In this document: positions 19,384 through 27,717 of the stretch, piece by piece
Layout: the number at the start of each line of letters is the position of its first letter
Position numbering within the stretch: the stretch's first letter is position 1
Source: Mycolicibacillus parakoreensis
Lineage (GTDB): Bacteria; Actinomycetota; Actinomycetes; Mycobacteriales; Mycobacteriaceae
DNA length: 64,000 nt
Assembly (NCBI RefSeq): GCF_022370835.2
Contig: NZ_CP092365.1
Location: 434,001-498,000 of the forward strand
Direction: 5' to 3'
Made by a program: the position numbers and the translations under genes
The notes under the pieces: generated by a model
The model's database searches: none
The model's input: only the letters and a program-made list of their open reading frames with translations
What the model was told of the DNA's origin: nothing

Positions 19384-20077
19384 GGAACGGCGACCGGAAC
19401 ACATACCGGCTGGTGGGCACCGTGTCGATGTCGCGGTGCGCCCCGAACGCGGTGACGCTGGCCAGCAGCCGGCCCACCCGGTCGGCCAGCTCCGCGTCGT
19501 TCGCCGCGCCGTAGAACGCGTGCGGGTCCGACACCGCGGCGTCGGGGAACGACTCCTCGACGATGCCGTCGATCGCCGGTGCGTCGGCGGTGAGCGCACG
19601 GACCACCACATTCTGGGTGTAGCCGAACGTGGCCTGGGTGGCGAGGGCGACCGGGGTGTGGTCGACGTGCCAGCGGTGCAGCCAGGTCGGCTGGTCCAGC
19701 CCGGCGGGCCGGCGCAGCAGCGCCACATTGGCCAGCCCGCGGGTGCGCGCCCCGCCGCCGGGGTCCGGCGGCGGCATCGGCGTCGACTCGGTCACCAGAT
19801 ACGCCGCCGCCGACTCCGATTCGGCCTCGATCAGGGCGATGGCGGCGCGGGTCTGCTGCCCGTAATGCTGCTGGGTCCACAGGCTGATCACCGCCGCGAC
19901 CGGCGGGTCCAGCGTGGTCAGGGTCATCATGGCGTCGCGCACCGGCTCGTCGCGCACGTTGACCGCCACGCCGGGCAGCTCCAGGTCGAGCAGCCGCGTG
20001 GCGACCGGCCCGCGCAGCCGGGCGCACCACCGGTCGTCGAAATCGGTGGTCCGCGCGACGATCACGACCTTCTCCAT
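19358..20077 (-). CDS. EthD-domain-like protein
   Basis: A 239-residue protein contains a central LLRRPAGLDQPTWLHRWHVDHTP stretch typical of EthD-like dimeric alpha/beta-barrel proteins. A similar but weaker MEKVVIVARTTD...RLLDLELPG half lies at the N-terminus, suggesting two fused barrels. EthD-like domains are often found beside P450s and catabolic oxygenases, and the role is usually unclear. The gene lies downstream of the IclR regulator on the same strand with a 22-base gap, so it may be in the regulator's transcript. Confidence 0.7.
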   Translation of the reverse strand: MEKVVIVARTTDFDDRWCARLRGPVATRLLDLELPGVAVNVRDEPVRDAMMTLTTLDPPVAAVISLWTQQHYGQQTRAAIALIEAESESAAAYLVTESTPMPPPDPGGGARTRGLANVALLRRPAGLDQPTWLHRWHVDHTPVALATQATFGYTQNVVVRALTADAPAIDGIVEESFPDAAVSDPHAFYGAANDAELADRVGRLLASVTAFGAHRDIDTVPTSRYVFRSPFLTCTAATG

Positions 20078-20099
20078 CGGGGCCTCCTGGTCCTGGGCT

Positions 20100-20999
20100 C
20101 TAGTCCTGGGTTGCCGGCGGGGCGCCGCCGAGTTGTCGGGTCAGCGCATCGGCGGTCCGCCGCACACCGCGGGCCCACGTGGCGATCTCGGTGTCGGTCA
20201 GGGTGCGCTCAACGTGCAGCGACACCACCATCGCCTGGCGTTGATGGTGGTCGTAGACCGGTGCGGAGATGACGCTGATGTCGTGGCGGCGGCGCCGGGC
20301 CTCCCCGCGCAGATACACCCGCTCACCGATGTCGGAGACCAGCTCGCCGAGCAGCGCGCGCAGCTCCTCGGGCAGCTCGCTGGGCAGGCCCGCCATCATC
20401 GCGTAGAGCCGCCGCCCGCCGGCGGTCAACCGCTCCACCAGGTAGCCGTCGGCTCGGCATTCGGCGACGACGCGCTCGAGCCGCTCGCTCGCCGAGCGCA
20501 GCGCGACGGTGGGGCGACGGGCCAGCCAGTCGCGCAGCGCCGCGTCGTCCCAGAGCACGTACATCAGCCCGACCGGCGGGGCGAACGGGTAGCTTTGGCC
20601 CACCCGCGCCGGTTCGGGGACCCCGGGTGCGCTGACCAGCTCCAGCACGGTGATGCGGCCGTCGACCACCGCGGAGAGCGCGGCGGTGGAGGAGAACCGG
20701 GCGCAGAGCCGCTGCAGTTCGCCGCGGGCGGCCGGGGTGATGCGCATCGACTCCTGGGCGGCTCGGCCCAGTGCGATGAGCGCGGGACCCAGTCGGTAGG
20801 TCTTGCCGGCGGCGTCGCGCACCACATACCCCGCCTCGGTCAAGGTGGTGACGATGCCCAGGCAGGTCGGCTTGCTCAACTGAAGGCGGCGGGCCAACTC
20901 GGAGAGCCCGAATTGCTCACCGGGGTGGGCGGCGAGGAACTCCAGCACCGTGAGCACCCGCACGGTCGGCGGGGAGGTGCGTCCCGAACTGGTTGCCAT
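20100..20999 (-). CDS. IclR-family transcriptional regulator
   Basis: A 299-residue regulator has an N-terminal winged helix (TVRVLTVLEFLAAHPGEQFGL, then SELARRLQLSKPTCLGIVTTL) and a C-terminal IclR effector domain with VGQSYPFAPPVGLMYVLW. It is divergent from the Rv3531c/Rv3530c/Rv3529c-like operon, which lacks a KstR box, making this the likely local regulator. A pair of direct repeats in the shared interval is a candidate binding site. The ligand is unknown. Confidence 0.85.
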   Translation of the reverse strand: MATSSGRTSPPTVRVLTVLEFLAAHPGEQFGLSELARRLQLSKPTCLGIVTTLTEAGYVVRDAAGKTYRLGPALIALGRAAQESMRITPAARGELQRLCARFSSTAALSAVVDGRITVLELVSAPGVPEPARVGQSYPFAPPVGLMYVLWDDAALRDWLARRPTVALRSASERLERVVAECRADGYLVERLTAGGRRLYAMMAGLPSELPEELRALLGELVSDIGERVYLRGEARRRRHDISVISAPVYDHHQRQAMVVSLHVERTLTDTEIATWARGVRRTADALTRQLGGAPPATQD

Positions 21000-21055
21000 T
21001 GCGCTCCGTCCGCGTTGACGCGCGATGCGCCGCGCTCTAGTCTTCAGTAGAAACC

Positions 21056-21083
21056 TGAACCATTACGGTACATTATTGAACCA
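21056..21083. promoter_or_regulatory. candidate IclR operator: TGAACCA direct repeats
   Basis: TGAACCA occurs at 21056-21062 and again at 21077-21083, exactly 21 bases apart (two helical turns). They lie in the AT-richer interval between the IclR gene and the operon starting at 21097. The second copy is close to the GAGGA ribosome-binding site, so bound protein could block expression. Inferred from position and spacing. Confidence 0.4.
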
Positions 21084-21096
21084 ACGAGGAGTTGGT

Positions 21097-22227
21097 GTGG
21101 CCTACACCCAACCGCTGACCGACGCGATCGCCGAGGCCGAGCGCCTGGTGGCCCAAGCGTCACACATCGAGACCGAGGATGACCTGCTGGAAGGTCTGCA
21201 GTATCTGGCGCAGAGCGTTGCCGCCTGTGTGCACAGTGCTTTTCACTATGATCCCGACCATCCATTCCTGCTGTCGGGGACCGGGCCGTTCACCAAGCAG
21301 GGCTTGGACAACCCGGACACGCTGTACTTCGGAACCCGCGTCGTGCCCGACCACGAGTACGTGGTCACCGGGGTGCGCGGCACCACCACCGATCTGAGTT
21401 TCCAGCTCATCGGCGGTGACTACACCGACGCCGCCGTGCCGCCGAGCGAGGCCGCCTTCGACGACCGCGAACTCGACATCGCCGCCGACGGGTCGTTCCA
21501 GTGGCGGTTCACCCCGACCGTTCCGGCGCAGTTGGTGATCCGTGAGGTCTACAACGACTGGTCGGCGCGGCGTGGCACCGTCGCCATCGCCCGCACCGAC
21601 ACCGCCGGCACCGCGCCGCTCCCGCCGACTCCGCGACTGCTGGAGAAGCGCTACGCGGCGGCGGGAAAACAGTTGGTGGGGCGGATCCAAACCTGGCTGG
21701 CGTTCCCGGAGTGGTTCTACCTCAACCAACCGGTCAACACGATGTCCGCGCCGCGACTGACCCCCGGTGGGCTGGCCACCCAGTACTCCTCGGCGGGACA
21801 TTTCGACCTCGAGCACGACCAGGCGCTCCTTCTCACCGTGCCCGTCTCCGACGCGCCGTACCTGGGATTCCAGCTCGGCAGCCGCTGGTACATCTCGCTG
21901 GACTACATCAACCACCAGACGTCGCTCAACGGAACCCAGGCCCAGGCCGACCCGGATGGCAAGATCCGGATCGTGGTCACCGACGCCAACCCGGGGGTGA
22001 CCAACTGGGTGGAGACGCTCGGGCACCGGCGGGGCTTTCTGCAGTTCCGCTGGCAACGACTCTCCCGCGCGCTCACCGAGGCCGACGGACCGGGCGTGCA
22101 GCTGATCAACCTCGCCGACCTGCCGTCGGCGCTGCCCTACTACGAGACCAACCGCATCACCGAGACGATGTGGCGTGACCGGATCGCACTGCGCCAGCAG
22201 CAGATCGCGACCAGAATGCTGGGGTGA
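21097..22227 (+). CDS. conserved protein, Rv3531c-like
   Basis: A 376-residue protein matches M. tuberculosis Rv3531c in size and position. The GTG start at 21097 is preceded by AACGAGGA and gives the expected length; an upstream in-frame start would place the candidate operator inside the gene. The C-terminal region (DPDGKIRIVVTDANPGVTNW, then RRGFLQFRWQ) resembles the DUF1214 family, otherwise of unknown function. No cofactor motif is seen. It heads a tightly spaced three-gene operon with an SDR and a sulfotransferase-like protein, all found in the sterol gene cluster. Confidence 0.75.
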   Translation: MAYTQPLTDAIAEAERLVAQASHIETEDDLLEGLQYLAQSVAACVHSAFHYDPDHPFLLSGTGPFTKQGLDNPDTLYFGTRVVPDHEYVVTGVRGTTTDLSFQLIGGDYTDAAVPPSEAAFDDRELDIAADGSFQWRFTPTVPAQLVIREVYNDWSARRGTVAIARTDTAGTAPLPPTPRLLEKRYAAAGKQLVGRIQTWLAFPEWFYLNQPVNTMSAPRLTPGGLATQYSSAGHFDLEHDQALLLTVPVSDAPYLGFQLGSRWYISLDYINHQTSLNGTQAQADPDGKIRIVVTDANPGVTNWVETLGHRRGFLQFRWQRLSRALTEADGPGVQLINLADLPSALPYYETNRITETMWRDRIALRQQQIATRMLG

Positions 22228-22232
22228 GGACG

Positions 22233-23015
22233 ATGACCGGACTGCTCGACGGCAAGGTCGTGGTGCTCAGCGGGGTCGGCCCCGCGCTGGGCACCACGGT
22301 CGCGCTGCGGTGCGCCCGGGCGGGGGCCGACCTGGTGCTCGCCGCGCGCACCGCCGAGCGCCTCGCGGAGGTGGCCGAGCGCGTGCGCGCCACCGGCACC
22401 CGCGCCCTGGCGGTGCCCACCGACATCACCGACGACGCCCAGGTGGCGAACCTCGTGTCGGCGGCCACCGACGAGTTCGGCCACATCGATGTGGTGATCA
22501 ACAACGCCTTCCGGGTGCCGTCGATGAAACCCCTGGCGCAGACCAGCTTCGCCCACATCCGCGACGCCATCGAGCTCAGCGTGCTGGGTTCGCTGCGCCT
22601 CATCCAGGGATTCACCCCGGCGCTGGCCGAGGCCTCCGGGGCGGTCGTCAACGTCAACTCGATGGTGATCCGGCACTCCCAGCCCAAATTCGGTGCCTAC
22701 AAGATGGCGAAATCGGCGTTGCTGTCCATGTCGCAGTCGCTGGCGTCCGAACTCGGCGACCGGGGTATCCGGGTGAATTCGGTGGCGCCCGGCTACATCT
22801 GGGGTGCCACGCTCAAGTCGTACTTCACCCATCAGGCCGGCAAGTACGACACCACCGTGGAGGCGATCTACAACGCCACCGCCGCGGCCTCGGACCTCAA
22901 CCGGTTGCCCACCGAGGACGAGGTCGCCTCGGCGATCCTGTTCCTGGCCAGCGATCTGGCCAGCGGCATCACCGGCCAGACCCTCGACGTCAACTGTGGG
23001 GAGTACAAGAACTGA
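22233..23015 (+). CDS. SDR family oxidoreductase (Rv3530c-like)
   Basis: This is a 260-residue classical SDR. The nucleotide loop reads SGVGPALG (residues about 12-19) in place of the usual TGxxxGxG, as in the SDR-like Rv3530c group. NNAFR replaces NNAG, and the catalytic pair is in the AYKMAKSA segment. The C-terminus has LASDLASGITGQTLDVNCG. The ATG at 22233 gives the same length as Rv3530c; a GTG at 22224 overlapping the upstream stop is an alternative. Substrate unknown; the operon context suggests oxidation of a lipid or sterol alcohol. Confidence 0.82.
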   Translation: MTGLLDGKVVVLSGVGPALGTTVALRCARAGADLVLAARTAERLAEVAERVRATGTRALAVPTDITDDAQVANLVSAATDEFGHIDVVINNAFRVPSMKPLAQTSFAHIRDAIELSVLGSLRLIQGFTPALAEASGAVVNVNSMVIRHSQPKFGAYKMAKSALLSMSQSLASELGDRGIRVNSVAPGYIWGATLKSYFTHQAGKYDTTVEAIYNATAAASDLNRLPTEDEVASAILFLASDLASGITGQTLDVNCGEYKN

Positions 23016-24163
23016 TGGGCGAGCCACGTACCGATGTCGGCACCGTCGAGGATCTGCACGCCTCGGCGAGCAGACTCACCGGGCTCGACGATTTCGGCCC
23101 CGACGACGACAACTACCGCGAGGCGTTGGGGGTGCTGCTGGAGTCCTATCGCGCCGAGGCCGACCTGACCGAGCTGGGCAGCAAGATGAACCGGTTCTTT
23201 CTGCGCGGGGCGTTGGTGGCCCGGCTGCTGTCGCAGGCGTCCTGGGCCGCGCACCCGGGGTACGCCGAGGTGCGCATCGACCGCCCGATCTTCGTCACCG
23301 GGTTGCCGCGCACCGGCACCACCGCGCTGCACCGGCTGCTCGGCGCCGACCCGGCGCATCAGGGGCTGCAGATGTGGCTCGCGGAGTACCCGCAGCCGCG
23401 CCCGCCGCGTGAGACCTGGGAGTCCAACCCGGTCTTCGCCGGGCTGCAGGACCAGTTCACCCGCCACCACCAGGAGAACCCGGGATTCACCGGGCTGCAC
23501 TTCATGACCGCCGACGAACTCGAGGAGTGTTGGCAGCTGCTGCGCCAGTCGCTGCACTCGGTGTCCTATGAGACACTGTCGCACGTCCCGGGCTACGCGG
23601 CGTGGCTGGCCGAGCAGGACTGGGGCCCGGCCTACGCGCGGCACCGACGCAACCTGCAGCTGATCGGGCTCAACGATGCCGACAAGCGGTGGGTGCTGAA
23701 AAACCCCAGCCACCTGTTCGCCCTCGACGCGCTGATGGCCACCTACCCCGACGCGCTGGTGGTGCAGTGTCACCGTCCGGCCGAGACGATCATGGCGTCG
23801 ATGTGCTCGCTGGCCGAGAACGCCACCGCCGGCTGGTCGCACGCGTTCGTCGGGGCGCAACTCGGTGCCGACCAGATGGCGACCTGGTCGCGCGGGCTGG
23901 CGCGGTTCACCGCCGAACGCGCCCGCCACGACCCGGCCCAGTTCTACGACGTCGACTACTTCGACTTCGTCGCCGACCCGCTGGCCACCGTCGAGGCGAT
24001 CTATGCCCACTTCGGTCTGCCGTTCACCGAGAAGACGGCCGCGGCGATGCGCGCCGGCCACGAGGCGAGCCGGCAGGGCCCACGCGCCCCGAAACACGAG
24101 TACGCCCTGGCCGACTACGGTCTGACCGCCGAGCAGGTCCGGGAGCGCTTCGCCGGCCTGTGA
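23015..24163 (+). CDS. sulfotransferase-family protein (Rv3529c-like)
   Basis: This 382-residue protein starts at an ATG overlapping the SDR stop (TGATG). The PAPS 5'-phosphosulfate loop is RPIFVTGLPRTGTTALHRLL (about residues 89-108). The 3'-phosphate region is KRWVLKNPSHLFALDALMA and QCHRPAETIMAS. It belongs to the sulfotransferase family that includes M. tuberculosis Rv3529c. A product such as a sulfated sterol or lipid has not been shown for that protein, so the substrate is open. Confidence 0.85.
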   Translation: MGEPRTDVGTVEDLHASASRLTGLDDFGPDDDNYREALGVLLESYRAEADLTELGSKMNRFFLRGALVARLLSQASWAAHPGYAEVRIDRPIFVTGLPRTGTTALHRLLGADPAHQGLQMWLAEYPQPRPPRETWESNPVFAGLQDQFTRHHQENPGFTGLHFMTADELEECWQLLRQSLHSVSYETLSHVPGYAAWLAEQDWGPAYARHRRNLQLIGLNDADKRWVLKNPSHLFALDALMATYPDALVVQCHRPAETIMASMCSLAENATAGWSHAFVGAQLGADQMATWSRGLARFTAERARHDPAQFYDVDYFDFVADPLATVEAIYAHFGLPFTEKTAAAMRAGHEASRQGPRAPKHEYALADYGLTAEQVRERFAGL

Positions 24164-24176
24164 GCCCGCGTGTGCG

Positions 24177-24620
24177 CTAGTCGTCGGGGGTCGTCAGCAG
24201 GCCCTCGGCGACCGCGTGGTTGATGCTGTCGGTCAGATGCGGGCACGACGGCGCCCGGCTGGAATCGGTTCCGGCGGCACGCAGATCGGCGAAGTAGGCG
24301 CACCGGCGCGACGCTTCGGTGTTCCACTGCACCGCGGTGTAGCCGCGGCCGAGCTTCTTCACCGCGACGCCGGTGTGGCAACGCCGACAACTGATCTCGG
24401 TCAGACCGTCGTTCAGGTAGCGTTCCCGGTCGCGACGGCTGGCCTCGGCGATCGCGGCGGCGCGCTGCGGGTCGTCGTCGAAACTCGGTGCCTTGGCCCA
24501 GGTTCCGGAACCCGGCCCGCTGTCACCGTGCTCGTGGTCATCGTCGTCGTGTGCGCCGTAGAGGAGCAGCATGGATCGCGCCACCTGTTCGACGCTGGGC
24601 CGACGGTCCTCGCTGCTCAT
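24177..24620 (-). CDS. conserved protein, Rv3527-like, Cys-containing
   Basis: This 147-residue hydrophilic protein lies just downstream of kshA on the same strand (10-base gap). It has an acidic His-rich stretch (AHDDDDHEHGDSG, residues about 23-35) and Cys residues in SCRRCHTG, RRCAYF and PSCPH that could bind a metal or iron-sulphur cluster. It matches Rv3527 of M. tuberculosis, a member of the KstR regulon without a known activity. The link to kshA suggests a role in 9-alpha-hydroxylation or in maintaining the Rieske protein, which is inference. Confidence 0.75.
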   Translation of the reverse strand: MSSEDRRPSVEQVARSMLLLYGAHDDDDHEHGDSGPGSGTWAKAPSFDDDPQRAAAIAEASRRDRERYLNDGLTEISCRRCHTGVAVKKLGRGYTAVQWNTEASRRCAYFADLRAAGTDSSRAPSCPHLTDSINHAVAEGLLTTPDD

Positions 24621-24630
24621 GCGCGGATCC

Positions 24631-25770
24631 TCACGACCCCTGCTCGGCCTTTTCTTTCTGCTCGGCCTGCGCTTCGATGTTGGCGTCGATCTCGGCCTGC
24701 CAGTTGCGGTTCGCCGCGGTCGGGTCGATCTCGATTTCGAAGCGGTCGGTCATCTCCGCGGTCACGTCGGCGGCGTCGACGTAGAACTGCGAGTACCAGC
24801 GGCGCAGCTGGTAGACCGCACCGTCCTCCTCGACCAGCAACGGGTTGTCGATGCGGGTCTTGTGCTTCCAGATCTCCACGTCCTGTAGGAACCCCTTGGA
24901 GACCCCCTCGGTCATCGCATCGGCCAGCTTGCCGGTGGTCGCCTCGTCGAGGCCCTTGGGCTTCTCGACGATCACGCCCCACATCAGCTTGAACTTGTCC
25001 TGGTTGATCGGGTAGTGGCAGTTGATCAGGATCGACTCGGCCTTGAACTCCCCGTAGCTGTTGTGCAGCCAGTTGATCATGAACGACGGACCGAAGTAGG
25101 AGGCCTCGGAGTCCAGCTTGGTGTCACCGTAGGCGGTGCCCATGTCGGTGATGTCGGCGCGGCCGACGTTGTGCAGGTACTGCGAGGCGACGTGGCCCTC
25201 GAAGACGTTCTTGAAGTAGGTCGGCATCCCGAAGTGGATGTAGAAGAAGTGTGCGAAGTCGGTGACGTTGTCGATGATGTCGCGGCAGTTGGAGTCGATC
25301 TCCATCGAGTTCCACCGCCAGTCGGTCCACTGGTCGCTGGCGGCCTCCGGGATCTCCGGGATCCGCACCTCCGGCTGCGGCGGGTTGCCCTCGTGGTCGT
25401 GCCAGACGAACAGCAGACCGCCGCGCTCGTCGGTCGGCCAGGACCGGGTGCGCGCGGCCTTGGGGGTGCGCTTGGAGTACGGCACCAGCTTGCAGCGGCC
25501 GTCGCCGCCCCAGCGCCAGTCGTGGAACGGGCAGGCCACCTCGTCGCCCTTGATCGTGCCCTGGGTCAGGTCACCGCCCATGTGCCGGCAGTAGCCGTCG
25601 AGGATGTGCAGGGCCCCCTGGGAGTCGGCGAAGACCACCAGTTTGCGGCCGAAGGCGTGCAGGGCGTGCGGCTGGCCGTCCCGGAAGCTGTCGGCCACAC
25701 CCACGCAGTGCCAACCGCGGGCATACCGGTCCGGCAGCGTCCCGGTGTCGATCTCGCGAACCTCGCTCAT
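24631..25770 (-). CDS. kshA: 3-ketosteroid 9-alpha-hydroxylase oxygenase subunit KshA
   Basis: This 379-residue Rieske oxygenase hydroxylates C9 of 3-ketosteroids, so that together with KstD the B ring opens. The [2Fe-2S] motif is CRHMGGDL...ACPFHDWRW (about residues 67-90). The mononuclear iron site is NVTDFAHFFYIHFG (about 175-190). Sequence identity to M. tuberculosis KshA (Rv3526) is high throughout. The ATG at 25770 is preceded by GGAGGTGG; a GTG six codons upstream is weaker. The reductase KshB is not in the window. A KstR box precedes it. Confidence 0.95.
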   Translation of the reverse strand: MSEVREIDTGTLPDRYARGWHCVGVADSFRDGQPHALHAFGRKLVVFADSQGALHILDGYCRHMGGDLTQGTIKGDEVACPFHDWRWGGDGRCKLVPYSKRTPKAARTRSWPTDERGGLLFVWHDHEGNPPQPEVRIPEIPEAASDQWTDWRWNSMEIDSNCRDIIDNVTDFAHFFYIHFGMPTYFKNVFEGHVASQYLHNVGRADITDMGTAYGDTKLDSEASYFGPSFMINWLHNSYGEFKAESILINCHYPINQDKFKLMWGVIVEKPKGLDEATTGKLADAMTEGVSKGFLQDVEIWKHKTRIDNPLLVEEDGAVYQLRRWYSQFYVDAADVTAEMTDRFEIEIDPTAANRNWQAEIDANIEAQAEQKEKAEQGS

Positions 25771-25799
25771 TTCGCCTGCCACCTCCACTCGACGGTTAC

Positions 25800-25813
25800 T
25801 AGAACACGTTACA
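25800..25813. promoter_or_regulatory. KstR operator in front of kshA
   Basis: TAGAACACGTTACA matches the KstR box, 29 bases upstream of the kshA ATG. The TetR gene behind it reads in the same direction and ends at 25828, so the box serves kshA and the Rv3527-like gene only. Confidence 0.85.
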
Positions 25814-25827
25814 GTTTTGCTCCGAGG

Positions 25828-26439
25828 TTACGCAATCGTCGGCTCCCTCACCTCGGCGTCGGGGGGCCGCGGCCCTGCTAACAGCCGTTGGGCGGCGTCG
25901 CCGGCCAGCGCCATGGTGGCCGCGTTGGGCCCCCCGGCGGCCAGGCTGCGGCGCACCAGCGCCAGCGGTGCGTCGACCACCGCCAACCGCACCCGGTCAC
26001 CTTCGACGGCGGGGAAGCGGTCCAGCAGGCCGGCCAGCGCCGCGGCCAGGCGGTGATCGAGTGCGTCGGCCTCGGCGCGCACCGGCGCCGAACAGTCGCC
26101 GCCGACGAAATCGGAGCGGCCGTAGCGGGCGAGCAGCGCCGCCGACTCCGGGTTCGCCACGCTCCAGGCGACCACCTCGCGGGCGGCGGCGACGCCGACC
26201 GCGACCGGGTCGTCGGCGGTGTCCAGCAGCGGCAGGAACGCGGCGTGGAAATCGCGCAGCGTCGCGATCCAGGCCGCCGCCAGGAGGTCGGCGCGCCGCG
26301 GAAACCGGTGATACACCGACCCGCTGGGGGCGCCCACCGCGGCGGCGACGGCGGCCGCGGTGGCCGCCGCGGGACCCCCGGAAACCACCAGGCGCACCGC
26401 GGCGGCGACGAACTCCGCGGTCGTGAACTTGACGGGCAT
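25828..26439 (-). CDS. TetR-family regulator
   Basis: This 203-residue regulator has an N-terminal helix-turn-helix (FVAAAVRLVVSGG, then AVGAPSGSVYHRFPRRADLL) and a C-terminal ligand domain. The ATG at 26439 gives a normal TetR length. It is divergent from the alpha/beta hydrolase gene. A short palindrome just upstream is a likely autoregulatory site. It is not KstR, and no KstR box precedes it, so this regulator/hydrolase pair may be independent of the sterol regulon although it sits inside it. Confidence 0.82.
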   Translation of the reverse strand: MPVKFTTAEFVAAAVRLVVSGGPAAATAAAVAAAVGAPSGSVYHRFPRRADLLAAAWIATLRDFHAAFLPLLDTADDPVAVGVAAAREVVAWSVANPESAALLARYGRSDFVGGDCSAPVRAEADALDHRLAAALAGLLDRFPAVEGDRVRLAVVDAPLALVRRSLAAGGPNAATMALAGDAAQRLLAGPRPPDAEVREPTIA

Positions 26440-26449
26440 CGGCACAAAG

Positions 26450-26465
26450 TAGAGACTACCCTCTA
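26450..26465. promoter_or_regulatory. candidate TetR operator (TAGAG-N6-CTCTA)
   Basis: TAGAGACTACCCTCTA has 5-base inverted arms around six bases and starts 11 bases before the TetR start codon. Size and position suit an autoregulatory TetR operator that could also act on the divergent hydrolase. Confidence 0.45.
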
Positions 26466-26539
26466 TATCTGAGTGGATGATGGTCTCGCGATGCCGCTTG
26501 CCGCGTGCCTTGTGCGCTGGTGGCGGCGACACGCGCCGC

Positions 26540-26581
26540 CGCGTCACCGTAGGTGCACAACGCGTCGCCGTGAGCGCACAA
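26540..26581. repeat. tandem 21-bp direct repeat
   Basis: Two head-to-tail 21-mers, each beginning CGCGTC and ending GCACAA, match at 17 of 21 positions. They lie in the gap between the TetR gene and the hydrolase, 45 bases upstream of the hydrolase start. The role is unknown; a duplicated regulatory site or a short mobile repeat are possible. Confidence 0.6.
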
Positions 26582-26625
26582 GCCCCGGCCCGGCTCGCCG
26601 TTGCGGCGGGGCGGAGGTGAGCGCG

Positions 26626-27492
26626 GTGTTCACCGACCCCACCGAGCTGACCGTCTGCGGCGGACCGGTGCGGGTCTACACCGGCGGGCAGAGCGGGCCG
26701 GTGCTGCTGTTGCTGCACGGCGCGATGCTCGACACCGCCGCCGGGGTGTGGCGGCGGGTCGGCCCCGCCCTGGCCGGCGAGCACCGGGTGGTGGCCGTCG
26801 ATCTGCCCCGCCACGGCGGCAGCCGGCCCTGGCGCGGTGTGCTCGACGACGCCTTCTTCCGCCGGTTCCTCCCGGAGCTGCTCGATGCGTTGGCGTTGCC
26901 GCCGGTGGTGGTGATCGGGCTGTCGATGGGCGCCGGCATCGGCATCGGCGCCGCGCTGGATCACCCCGACCGGGTGCGTGGCCTTCTCGCCGCCGGCCCC
27001 GGCGGGCTCGGCGCCACCCGCCCACCGCAGTGGGGCACCTGGGCCGCGCTGCACACCCCGGGGTTGCTGCGCGCCACCAGCTTCGCGCTGGCGCGGTTCC
27101 CGCGGCTCATCGCGGCATCGATGGCCGGCCAGCTCACCGCCGGGCGGCGCACCGCCGACTTCGACGCGATCGTCGCCGACGCGACCGCCGAGGCGCGGGC
27201 GAAGAACCGGCACGGCGAACCCGCGTTGGACGACTGGCAGGTCCACGCCTACGGCCCGCGGGCGATGCGACTGGATCTGCTGCCGGCGCTGGCGGACCTC
27301 AGGGTGCCCACGCTGTGGCTGCGCGGGGCGAACGACCCGCTGGTGAGCGCGGAGGTACTGGCCGCGGCGCACGCCGAGACCCCGGGATCACGGCTGGTCA
27401 CCGTGCCCGATGCCGGGCACATCGTGCCCTACGACCAGCCCGCGGCGTTCACCGCGGCGGTCGCCGAGTTCCTCGCCGCCCTGCCCGACTGA
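26626..27492 (+). CDS. alpha/beta hydrolase
   Basis: This 288-residue alpha/beta hydrolase has the oxyanion-hole motif LLLHGAMLD, the nucleophile elbow GLSMGAG (Ser about residue 101), the acid residue near WLRGANDPL, and the catalytic His in PDAGHIVPYD. The GTG at 26626 has GGAGG at 26613-26617 with ideal spacing; a GTG three codons earlier is possible. Substrate is unknown; the family includes esterases, lactonases and meta-cleavage hydrolases. It is likely controlled by the divergent TetR. Confidence 0.8.
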   Translation: MFTDPTELTVCGGPVRVYTGGQSGPVLLLLHGAMLDTAAGVWRRVGPALAGEHRVVAVDLPRHGGSRPWRGVLDDAFFRRFLPELLDALALPPVVVIGLSMGAGIGIGAALDHPDRVRGLLAAGPGGLGATRPPQWGTWAALHTPGLLRATSFALARFPRLIAASMAGQLTAGRRTADFDAIVADATAEARAKNRHGEPALDDWQVHAYGPRAMRLDLLPALADLRVPTLWLRGANDPLVSAEVLAAAHAETPGSRLVTVPDAGHIVPYDQPAAFTAAVAEFLAALPD

Positions 27493-27500
27493 GTGAGGCT

Positions 27501-27574
27501 GCTGGGATCGACGCCCAGGTGGACACAGACCGCCGTATATCTGCCCCCGTGTCCGCAGGGGCGTCGATCCCAGC
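27501..27574. repeat. hairpin element with 16-bp perfect arms
   Basis: GCTGGGATCGACGCCC at 27501-27516 is exactly complementary to 27559-27574. Within the 42-base loop GGACAC and GTGTCC pair again, so a long two-stage hairpin can form. It begins 8 bases after the hydrolase stop, between convergent genes. It could be a bidirectional terminator (no T-run) or a REP-like repeat similar in build to those flanking the DUF559 genes. Confidence 0.8.
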
Positions 27575-27589
27575 GCCGCCCCGGACCGA

Positions 27590-27672
27590 TGTCGCGCCCG
27601 GGTCCTCCGACGCGGTCAGGGCGAAGTCGATGTCGGTGAGCGCCTCCCAGACCGCCGCGAGACTGCGGGTTC
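27590..27672 (-). pseudogene. coding-like remnant without a start
   Basis: Read on the minus strand, this stretch translates as SLAAVWEALTDIDFALTASE followed by DPGAT, with nearly all third codon positions G or C, as in real genes here. It has an in-frame stop just upstream and no start codon. A preceding segment in another frame (REAVAVGGEPA) also looks coding, so a frameshift is possible. The frame runs on into the hairpin at 27501-27574. No family recognised. Confidence 0.3.
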
Positions 27673-27717
27673 ACCGCCGACCGCGACGGCCTCTCGCGCC
27701 GAAACCTGAGAAGTCCG

